10,262 bases of DNA from Limnochordia bacterium (GTDB lineage Bacteria > Bacillota > Limnochordia > Darwinibacteriales > B1SED10-159). The notes beneath the pieces were generated by a model, which was given only the letters and a program-made list of their open reading frames with translations, had not been told where the DNA came from and did not search any database. The DNA lies in assembly GCA_007132255.1 (NCBI GenBank), contig SLOZ01000357.1, positions 1-10,262 on the forward strand. The letters run 5' to 3'. Positions 1-4,258 of the stretch are shown here, in pieces (position 1 is the stretch's first letter; every line of letters starts with the position of its first letter). A program made the position numbers and the translations under genes.

Positions 1-2
1 GA

Positions 3-113
3 GGCGTTCATGCTGACTCAATGATGGACAGAATTATTCACAATGCAGCGTGGATGTTTACGGGGACTTTGAACATGAGACAATTCCATGCGGATAAACT
101 CAACCAGTTCTAG
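3..113 (+). CDS. istB: IS21-type IstB helper ATPase, C-terminal fragment
   Basis: An open frame enters from the left edge and stops with TAG at 111-113, giving 36 residues. They include ADSMMDRIIHNAAW and GTLNMRQ. This matches the usual C-terminal pattern of IstB proteins, which read roughly as (A)D-x-hhDRhhHxAxW followed by G-x-x-NMR. IstB is the AAA+ ATPase that partners the IstA transposase in IS21 elements. The Walker motifs and IstA would lie left of the window. The following repeat array (187-279) supports an IS context. The identification rests on a short tail recognised by eye, but the DRIxHNAxW...NMR pattern is distinctive. Confidence 0.7.
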   Translation, partial: GVHADSMMDRIIHNAAWMFTGTLNMRQFHADKLNQF

Positions 114-118
114 TAATT

Positions 119-148
119 TTTGCGTACTGCCATATGGCAGTACGCAAA
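119..148. repeat. Perfect 30-bp palindrome
   Basis: The left arm TTTGCGTACTGCCAT (119-133) is exactly reverse-complementary to 134-148, with no central spacer. In RNA it would form a hairpin closed over CATATG. It lies six bases after the istB stop codon. Neither strand shows a U-run after the stem: the plus strand continues CTCAAACTC and the minus strand AAATTAC. It is therefore not a standard intrinsic terminator. It could act as a terminator-like or protective hairpin at the end of the IS transcript, or as a protein-binding site. Confidence 0.9.
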
Positions 149-180
149 CTCAAACTCAAACTCAAACTCAAACTCAAACA
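145..180 (+). repeat. CAAACT hexamer tandem array (six units)
   Basis: Five exact CAAACT copies at 145-174 are followed by one copy with a single change (CAAACA, 175-180). The first unit overlaps the right arm of the palindrome. It is a simple-sequence repeat that may vary in copy number by slipped-strand replication. No coding frame runs through it. Confidence 0.92.
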
Positions 181-186
181 TAGACA

Positions 187-279
187 TGATGCTCTAACAC
201 AATATCGCTGATGCTCTAACGGCGAATCGCTGATGCTCCAATGAGCAACTTGGTGATGCTCACAGAGCGAAATAATCAC
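187..279. repeat. 22-bp-periodic TGATGCTC array (IS end)
   Basis: TGATGCTC occurs at 187, 209, 231 and 254. The first two 22-bp units (187-208 and 209-230) are near-identical, each opening TGATGCTCTAAC and closing with ATCGC. Positions 209-279 form an inverted repeat with 1198-1268: 39/40 matches over 240-279 against 1198-1237, and about 24/32 over the more distal part. Repeats of this kind at an IS21 end are most simply transposase-binding sites. Confidence 0.8.
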
Positions 280-358
280 ATGCCAACGACGTAACGGTCA
301 ATACCCTAGAGCAGCTGAAACTTCTGTGATTCAACTAGGCCTGCAACGCATGGTCTTA

Positions 359-1114
359 CTAAACAAAAACCTTCTCGAGCGGAATTTCCATCTCAGGGAA
401 ATCCGGGTGCTGAAACAGCTCGTTGTCACTTGCTGCGGCTAACAGGGCATAATAACCGTCGCGTAGGGCAAAGGCCTCAATGGTTTTGGCGTCAGGGTCG
501 ACGATCCAATAATGCGTCACACCAGCTTTGCGGTATATCTCTGTCTTGCGAATGCGATCCTTCTGAGCGGTGCTCGGAGATAGTATCTCGACAACGAGTT
601 CAGGCGGCACGTCGATGTATGCATGTTCAAGCACATCGGACGCGCTGCCAGGAATGTAGAGCAAGTCCGGTTGAAGTACGGTGTACTCACTGAGTATGAC
701 GTCCAACGGAGCACCAAGAACGTCTCCTTCTGGATCTTTGCGTCCGAAATATTCGCGCAAGAGCACATGGAGACGAATACTGCAGCGCTGATGTTTTGTT
801 ACCGGGGACGGATCTCTGACCAGACATCCGTCCAGAACTTCGAACCGGAAACCGGGCTCTTCTGGGAGTTGAACATAGTCGTGGTACGTGAATGGCTTCT
901 TGGCAGAATACTCCGCTGGCGATTCTGCCACGGTGGTGGTGTTACTGCGCTGCAGGGCCTTCATCACTTGAGTTAAATCATAACGATATTGGCGCGGACC
1001 CAGTTCACTATAGGGTATGCGTTTTTGTCGCGTATAGCGCCAGATTGTCTCGACCGACAAACTCAGTTCTTTGGCCAGTTGATGGGCCGTCAAAGCATGA
1101 GTGTTGCGTTCCAT
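359..1114 (-). CDS. HTH (excisionase-like) - Uma2 family nuclease fusion
   Basis: The product is 251 aa. Residues about 8-55 form an excisionase/MerR-like helix-turn-helix (LTAHQLAKELSLSVETIWRY, then a basic strand and RQYRYD), normally a DNA-binding module. Residues about 73-250 match the Uma2 (DUF820) family, which has a PD-(D/E)XK nuclease fold. Visible landmarks are FEVLDG, QPDLLYIP with the PD acid at residue 150, ELVVEILSPST with the Glu at 176, and the YRKAGVTHYWIVDP segment near the end. Biochemical roles of Uma2 proteins are largely unknown. The ATG at 1114 is preferred over the one at 1129 because GGAGG (1123-1127) sits 8 nt before it. The gene lies alone between two inverted copies of an IS end (187-279 and 1198-1268), so it is probably mobile or in a mobile neighbourhood. 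The domain call is firm; the cellular role is not known. Confidence 0.85.
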   Translation of the reverse strand: MERNTHALTAHQLAKELSLSVETIWRYTRQKRIPYSELGPRQYRYDLTQVMKALQRSNTTTVAESPAEYSAKKPFTYHDYVQLPEEPGFRFEVLDGCLVRDPSPVTKHQRCSIRLHVLLREYFGRKDPEGDVLGAPLDVILSEYTVLQPDLLYIPGSASDVLEHAYIDVPPELVVEILSPSTAQKDRIRKTEIYRKAGVTHYWIVDPDAKTIEAFALRDGYYALLAAASDNELFQHPDFPEMEIPLEKVFV

Positions 1115-1122
1115 TTCACGCA

Positions 1123-1127
1123 CCTCC
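1123..1127 (-). promoter_or_regulatory. RBS deciding the start of the HTH-Uma2 gene
   Basis: GGAGG on the minus strand lies 8 nt before the ATG at 1114. It would lie inside the coding sequence if the ATG at 1129 were used, so the shorter form is the likelier protein. Confidence 0.7.
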
Positions 1128-1135
1128 ATAGGATC

Positions 1136-1164
1136 AATATACCATCTTTGAAAACTAAAAGCAA
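1136..1164 (-). promoter_or_regulatory. Possible promoter of the HTH-Uma2 gene
   Basis: On the minus strand TTGCTT (1164-1159) and TATATT (1141-1136) are 17 nt apart, and the start codon follows about 20 nt further on. The -10 box is good but the -35 matches only TTG of the consensus. It overlaps one of the AACTAAAA repeats, which could affect its use. Confidence 0.4.
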
Positions 1165-1180
1165 CTAAAAATAACTAAAA
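1153..1180. repeat. Three AACTAAAA direct repeats at 10-bp spacing
   Basis: AACTAAAA occurs exactly at 1153-1160, 1163-1170 and 1173-1180, one helical turn apart. It lies over and just upstream of the possible -35 box of the HTH-Uma2 gene. In-phase A-tracts bend DNA, and phased direct repeats suit HTH proteins of the excisionase type. An autoregulatory operator is plausible but unproven. Confidence 0.75.
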
Positions 1181-1197
1181 CCGTCTTGAGTCTTGAG

Positions 1198-1268
1198 GTG
1201 ATGATTTCGCTCTGTGAGCATCACCAAGTTGCTCATTTGAGCAACATCAATTCGTAGTGAGAGCATCA
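1198..1268. mobile_element. Solo inverted copy of the IS end
   Basis: This 71-bp segment is the reverse complement of 209-279, with 39/40 matches at the inner side (1198-1237). It carries GAGCATCA (the complement of TGATGCTC) at 1216-1223 and 1261-1268, and a degenerate copy near 1239-1249. By orientation its tip is at 1198 and it would open an IS running to the right. No istA-like frame follows, so it appears to be the leftover left end of a deleted or degraded element. Confidence 0.65.
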
Positions 1269-1680
1269 AAAATATCCTGTTAGGGCACCTTTGGCAGGCA
1301 AGACGAGTCCAAAAGGTTATTGTGCCCATAAATCCCATTCATTGGCCGTTCCTGTCCGAATCTCATCTGCTTCCGGAAATCCCAATCACTCGCAGCACAA
1401 AAAAGCCCAGAAGCAGCGCCTCCAGGCTCGCAGTTGATTATCGTGCGTCTACAAATCATGTGCGACAATCCGTTTCAGCTCGGCTTGGGGCCTGAACTCT
1501 CAACGGATTGACTGGAACCAGAAGCCATGGACCCAGAAATCGCAATCTCAGCCCCGTTTTTCTTGTGTCGTCTAAGTTTGCGGTGGACAAGGCAAGACCA
1601 CCCTAGGGAATCTGAGGGACTCCGCCGAAGATCGGCTTTGTGACGCGGCCAAAGGATCACGACAGATCCGAAAAATGCAG
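1269..1680. other. Gene-free stretch after the IS end
   Basis: I see no convincing gene in these 412 bp. One minus-strand frame is open from 1684 to 1280 apart from a single stop at 1475-1477, but its product has no recognisable motif, no ribosome binding site and an irregular composition. The 13-mer TTAGGGCACCTTT at 1280-1292 recurs at 8845-8857. No clear terminator follows the cupin gene. The stretch is probably degraded DNA left by earlier insertions. Confidence 0.5.
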
Positions 1681-2004
1681 TCATGTTTTCAAGCTTGGGG
1701 TCTTAAGGTTCAAAATGGAAAGATCTTCGTCAGCACTGGCTGAGACCGACATCTTTGTTTCAATGGGACATTGGACGATATCGCCTGGCTGCACATGGTT
1801 GTCCTCTCCACCGACGCGAATCACGCCAGTGCCGGAAACCACGAAAAACGTTACAGCCACAGGCATGGCATGGGGAGGGATGGTCTGGCTAGCCTTGACC
1901 ACCAAATTATGAATCGACAAGTGCTCCTGATTCACCAACAGTTTAGAGAGAATGCCTCGCTTGTTGATACGTCCTTCGATGTCCGTCATTCGAATAATCG
2001 CCAT
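1681..2004 (-). CDS. Small cupin-domain protein
   Basis: The product is 107 aa, the size of a single cupin beta-barrel. The first motif region reads IPPHAMPVAVTFFVVSGTG and the second VQPGDIVQCPIE. The VxSGxG turn and the PGD turn are typical of cupins. The usual metal ligands are mostly absent: only one His remains in motif 1, and the motif 2 His position is not His. It may therefore not bind metal in the normal way and could be a binding or sensor protein. The ATG at 2004 is chosen over a TTG at 2022 because GAGAGGAG (2013-2020) ends 8 nt before it. It is the last gene of the minus-strand run after the NapH-like pieces, 121 bp downstream. Its substrate is unknown. Confidence 0.8.
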   Translation of the reverse strand: MAIIRMTDIEGRINKRGILSKLLVNQEHLSIHNLVVKASQTIPPHAMPVAVTFFVVSGTGVIRVGGEDNHVQPGDIVQCPIETKMSVSASADEDLSILNLKTPSLKT

Positions 2005-2125
2005 TGGACATACTCCTCTCAAAGGGATTTTGCATATATGGATTGACGGATGCCAGGGTATTTGGTCGATCTGATCACTTAGAAACCCCTGATATTCCAG
2101 GCTTTCTCACCGTTTCCTAAGCATT

Positions 2126-2650
2126 CTAGACATGCTCCGCCCAGGCGCCATAGCGAATGGTCTGCGTCGGGCACACGTCATGGCAGCGGAAACACTGCAG
2201 GCAGTATCGGCTGTCGATCCTCCGTTTACCTTGGGCATCGGCGGTAATGGCAGCTGTGGGACAAGTCTTCTCGCAGAAACCACAGACGATACATTGGTCT
2301 TTGTTGACGGTAGAACCCCGTTTAGCGAAGTGAGCAGATACGGATAGAAAAGTGCCATACGGACACAGGTGCCGATGCCAAAACTCCTCTGCAAACACCA
2401 ACGTAACAACCACGGCTAGGAGCACCGCCGCTGCCAACGGAGAGATGGCTCCTCCGCTCAACCGGCTGATAAGAAGCATCAGGATCAGGACAATCCCGAA
2501 CAGCCACGATTTGCGGAACATCTCGGAGGTTTTCTGCCTCCACGGGCTTAGGAAGGTGTTGATTTTCTCTGTTCCGACTGAGATTTTCCGTCGTTGTGGC
2601 CGGAGAAATCCTTGGTAGAGGGATTTCTCTCCTCTTGTTTTGCGGTCCAA
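2126..2650 (-). CDS. NapH-like 4Fe-4S membrane ferredoxin, C-terminal piece
   Basis: The open frame gives up to 174 aa if it begins at TTG 2650. It has two membrane segments (about residues 48-63 and 68-85), then HLCPYGTFLS, then two ferredoxin motifs, CIVCGFCEKTCP and CLQCFRCHDVCP, each of the CxxCxxCxxxCP type that holds a [4Fe-4S] cluster. This is the C-terminal half of NapH/FixG-like membrane polyferredoxins, which pass electrons at the inner membrane. The matching N-terminal half is the adjacent 77-aa reading frame. No ribosome binding site precedes TTG 2650, and the first about 40 residues look unlike the family; the first ATG is at 2521. The gene may be the distal part of a disrupted gene, or be made by coupling to the frame before it. 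Confidence 0.75.
   Translation of the reverse strand: MDRKTRGEKSLYQGFLRPQRRKISVGTEKINTFLSPWRQKTSEMFRKSWLFGIVLILMLLISRLSGGAISPLAAAVLLAVVVTLVFAEEFWHRHLCPYGTFLSVSAHFAKRGSTVNKDQCIVCGFCEKTCPTAAITADAQGKRRIDSRYCLQCFRCHDVCPTQTIRYGAWAEHV
2603..2629. repeat. Hairpin at the break of the NapH-like gene
   Basis: GAGAAATCC (2603-2611) and GGATTTCTC (2621-2629) are perfect inverted arms around a 9-nt loop. The hairpin lies in the atypical stretch between the two family-like parts of the ferredoxin gene, just after the reading frame changes. It may belong to inserted sequence. Confidence 0.7.
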
Positions 2651-2661
2651 TGATCACATTA

Positions 2662-2895
2662 TCAACACTTTCCTAGACGCCTTTCCAACCAGGTAAGGGG
2701 AAGGAACAGCGTATTCATAGGGCAGACCCAAGAACAGTAGAAGCGGCCCCATGCCAATGAGACCAATATTCCAATAGCGAACACCAAAAGCCAGCGCTGG
2801 CTGTTCCCCTGCAGCAAACCGATCACGAACATTGGAAAAGACAATACCTGCACGATCAACTGCCATCTGTTACGGATCAAAGGAGATTTCTGCAA
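2662..2895 (-). CDS. NapH-like 4Fe-4S membrane ferredoxin, N-terminal piece
   Basis: The product is 77 aa and starts at TTG 2895. GGGAG (2904-2908) lies 8 nt before this TTG, and an in-frame TGA directly precedes it, so no earlier start is possible. It has two hydrophobic helices (about 12-30 and 33-49) and then GRFYCSWVCPMNTLFLP, the CxxxCP motif at the head of NapH-like polyferredoxins. It stops with TGA TAA soon after LERRLGKC, where homologues normally continue into further helices and the ferredoxin domain. Those parts lie in another frame starting at 2650. A single base change cannot join the two: shifting directly into the second frame meets a TGA at 2656-2654. Either two lesions have broken the gene or it is expressed as two polypeptides. 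Confidence 0.7.
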   Translation of the reverse strand: MQKSPLIRNRWQLIVQVLSFPMFVIGLLQGNSQRWLLVFAIGILVSLAWGRFYCSWVCPMNTLFLPLTWLERRLGKC

Positions 2896-2903
2896 TCATT
2901 TCA

Positions 2904-2908
2904 CTCCC
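2904..2908 (-). promoter_or_regulatory. RBS supporting a TTG start
   Basis: GGGAG on the minus strand ends 8 nt before TTG 2895. It supports translation of the N-terminal NapH-like piece from an unusual start codon. Confidence 0.65.
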
Positions 2909-2960
2909 AATTCTATACTGGATGTTCTGTGTCGCAAGGCGCTCAAGCCGGCTCAAAGCG

Positions 2961-3551
2961 CTACGGAATATCAAGGAGACGCATGAGTTCTTCAAAAACC
3001 GGTAGGGCGCGTTCCTTGAGGGAATCCTTGAAATCATTGGCGCGCCATTCCGCTGCCAACTGTCGGATCGTTCCGATAAAGATCACGGCGAAAACTTGGG
3101 GATTTGCTGCACGCCGAACGAAACCTTCCTGCTGGCCCTGGCGGACAATGCTGCTAATCCGCCGAACCATGGCATCCCGATGGGCACTGAAGATCCCTTC
3201 GACACGGGGATATTCTCGGAATATATCTTCCTGAAAGACAACCGCCGTTGTGTGTGGGTTTTCTTCCAAGGCCTCCAACTGGCCAAACATGACTTCGCGA
3301 AGCCGCTCCTTCGCCGGTCGTTTCGGACTTGTTTCTTCGGCCCGAGGGCCTCGAAAGACGTGTGCGGCAACCTGTTCCATGATGTCCTCTTTGTTGGAGA
3401 AGTGACGATAGATGGCTGCTTCCGATAAGTCCACGTCGGCGGCCAATTGGCGCATCGTCAACTGCCCAACACCTTGTTTATGCAGAATACATAGGGTCGC
3501 TTGGATAATCTCCAACCTTCGTTCTCCGGTGGACCTTCTTGTTTTGGTCAT
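2961..3551 (-). CDS. TetR/AcrR family transcriptional regulator
   Basis: The product is 196 aa, the usual length. The N-terminal HTH covers about residues 12-58, with LTMRQLAADVDLSEAAIYRH followed by FSNKEDI, the classic TetR signature. The remainder is the helical ligand and dimer domain. The ATG at 3551 follows AAGGAG (3561-3566) by 9 nt. Upstream lie a good promoter (3597-3624) and, between promoter and start, the perfect palindrome AGTTAACGTTAACT, the expected place for a self-repressing TetR operator. It is divergent from the exporter operon and is followed after 65 bp by the NapH-like genes. It most likely senses a hydrophobic ligand and controls itself and the exporter; that assignment is inferred from position. 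Confidence 0.93.
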   Translation of the reverse strand: MTKTRRSTGERRLEIIQATLCILHKQGVGQLTMRQLAADVDLSEAAIYRHFSNKEDIMEQVAAHVFRGPRAEETSPKRPAKERLREVMFGQLEALEENPHTTAVVFQEDIFREYPRVEGIFSAHRDAMVRRISSIVRQGQQEGFVRRAANPQVFAVIFIGTIRQLAAEWRANDFKDSLKERALPVFEELMRLLDIP

Positions 3552-3571
3552 ACAAAAACTCTCCTTATATA

Positions 3572-3585
3572 AGTTAACGTTAACT
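3572..3585. promoter_or_regulatory. Probable TetR operator (palindrome)
   Basis: AGTTAACGTTAACT is a perfect 14-bp palindrome. It lies 11 nt beyond the -10 box of the TetR gene promoter and just before its ribosome binding site, where bound repressor would block the start of transcription. Confidence 0.7.
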
Positions 3586-3596
3586 AACTTATGTCC

Positions 3597-3624
3597 AGTC
3601 TATCACGTTTGCAGCGATTGTCAA
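3597..3624 (-). promoter_or_regulatory. Sigma-70-type promoter of the TetR gene
   Basis: On the minus strand TTGACA (3624-3619) and TAGACT (3602-3597) are separated by 16 nt. The -35 matches consensus fully and the -10 at four of six positions. Transcription would begin near 3590, directly before the palindrome. Confidence 0.7.
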
Positions 3625-3731
3625 GCAGTAAGGCCGTGCGTGTAAGGGGAGCAAGGGAGTTTCCTGCGACCAGCGGAAAGCGTGACTCCAAACCCAGCGG
3701 ATACGAGCAAAAGAACCCCTTGCAGAATCCG

Positions 3732-3760
3732 TTGACAGGCATACCGATTGGGTGTAGACT
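3732..3760 (+). promoter_or_regulatory. Sigma-70-type promoter of the exporter operon
   Basis: TTGACA (3732-3737) and TAGACT (3755-3760) are separated by the ideal 17 nt. Both hexamers are identical to those of the divergent TetR promoter. Transcription would start near 3767, which rules out the long upstream extension of the reading frame that follows. Confidence 0.72.
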
Positions 3761-3772
3761 GACAGTAATGTT

Positions 3773-3788
3773 GAGTGAGGTCTCACTC
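3773..3788. promoter_or_regulatory. Operator-like palindrome of the exporter operon
   Basis: GAGTGAG-GT-CTCACTC has two perfect 7-bp arms around a 2-bp centre. It begins 12 nt after the -10 box, the mirror of the arrangement at the TetR promoter (11 nt), but with a different sequence. A half-site copy, GAGTGAGG, recurs at 4223-4230 before the exporter gene. A TetR-type repressor is the natural candidate to bind it. Confidence 0.65.
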
Positions 3789-3791
3789 TTT

Positions 3792-4199
3792 ATGACAACA
3801 CCTCAAGAAAGGAGGTTGCGGAATGCGCCCATTCTCGAATGCATTTTTCAGGTGGAACCAGAGAAGCGTCAGCGATTTCTCGAAACCTTGAAAGTATCTA
3901 GTGGCGACCTACCGGACCTGTCTTTGTCCCTGCTGCAGATGTACTTTCGCTTGATTCGAGCCAATCCGGACGTGGGAATCATTCTAATTCCGGAACGGCA
4001 GGTTTCGCACATTGAAGAACTCGAGTTTGTGTATCGGTTCCTTTTTGGAGTGCCCCGCACCCTCGCTCGACTCCTGCATCCGCCGCAGGAGCGGGGCGAG
4101 ATCCGTCAAGTGCCGTCGGAGTTGACCACATTGTTCTTTCAGGGTTTGCAGCTTCCCAACCAAGGGAGTACCTACGACCGCAAGCGGGGAAATAGTTGA
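3792..4199 (+). CDS. TetR ligand-domain-like protein lacking an HTH
   Basis: The product is 135 aa from ATG 3792. From about residue 10 it reads like the C-terminal helical domain of TetR regulators: a helix with LLQMYFRLIRANPDV, then a Leu-rich helix, then RLLHPPQERGEIR and SELTTLFFQGLQ, the usual last-helix pattern. No helix-turn-helix is present, and none is encoded upstream in any frame before the promoter at 3732-3760. The ATG has only a weak site (GTGAGG) before it. After a GGGG run at 4186-4189 the frame ends at TAG-like loss of the last helix; dropping one G would give EIVDRVINVQE and a stop at 4222-4224. It may be a decayed regulator, or a stand-alone ligand-binding partner. The TetR_C assignment is by eye and moderate in confidence. 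Confidence 0.55.
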   Translation: MTTPQERRLRNAPILECIFQVEPEKRQRFLETLKVSSGDLPDLSLSLLQMYFRLIRANPDVGIILIPERQVSHIEELEFVYRFLFGVPRTLARLLHPPQERGEIRQVPSELTTLFFQGLQLPNQGSTYDRKRGNS

Positions 4200-4246
4200 T
4201 CGAGTCATCAATGTTCAAGAATGAGTGAGGCTTCAGTCAATTTGGG

Positions 4247-4251
4247 GGAGG
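4247..4251 (+). promoter_or_regulatory. RBS deciding the exporter start
   Basis: GGAGG (within GGGGGAGG, 4244-4251) ends 7 nt before ATG 4259 but only 1 nt before ATG 4253. The downstream ATG is therefore the likely start. Confidence 0.75.
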
Positions 4252-4258
4252 AATGACG

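Larger units (their letters stand above)
1..279 (+). mobile_element. Right end of an IS21-family insertion sequence (partial)
   Basis: This is the tail of an IS element whose body lies left of the window. It contains the C-terminus of an IstB-like ATPase (stop at 111-113), then about 165 bp without a gene, then four TGATGCTC motifs spaced 22-23 bp apart that end near 279. IS21-family elements are known to carry several repeated transposase-binding sequences at their ends, which fits. The tip is placed at about 279 because the inverted copy at 1198-1268 matches 39 of 40 bases next to this point and diverges at once beyond it. The exact terminal base and any target duplication cannot be fixed without the left end of this copy. 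Confidence 0.6.

Noticed and set aside
119..148. Palindrome as an intrinsic terminator
   Set aside because: Neither strand has a U-run after the stem.
187..261. Periodic TGATGCTC repeats as a CRISPR array
   Set aside because: Units are only 22-23 bp with a repeated core of 8-12 bases and no separate spacers, and they are mirrored at 1198-1268, so an IS end fits better.
1576..1605. P-loop-like VCGGQGKTTL in a plus-strand frame
   Set aside because: A stop lies directly before it, the frame has no start or ribosome binding site, and no further ATPase motif follows; most likely chance.
2322..2657. 111-aa minus-strand frame bridging the two NapH-like pieces
   Set aside because: It has no membrane or ferredoxin motifs, and the Cys motifs lie in the other frame.
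3591..3791. Upstream extension of the HTH-less TetR-like gene to 3591
   Set aside because: The best promoter (3732-3760) lies inside this extension, and the extra residues show no HTH or other domain.
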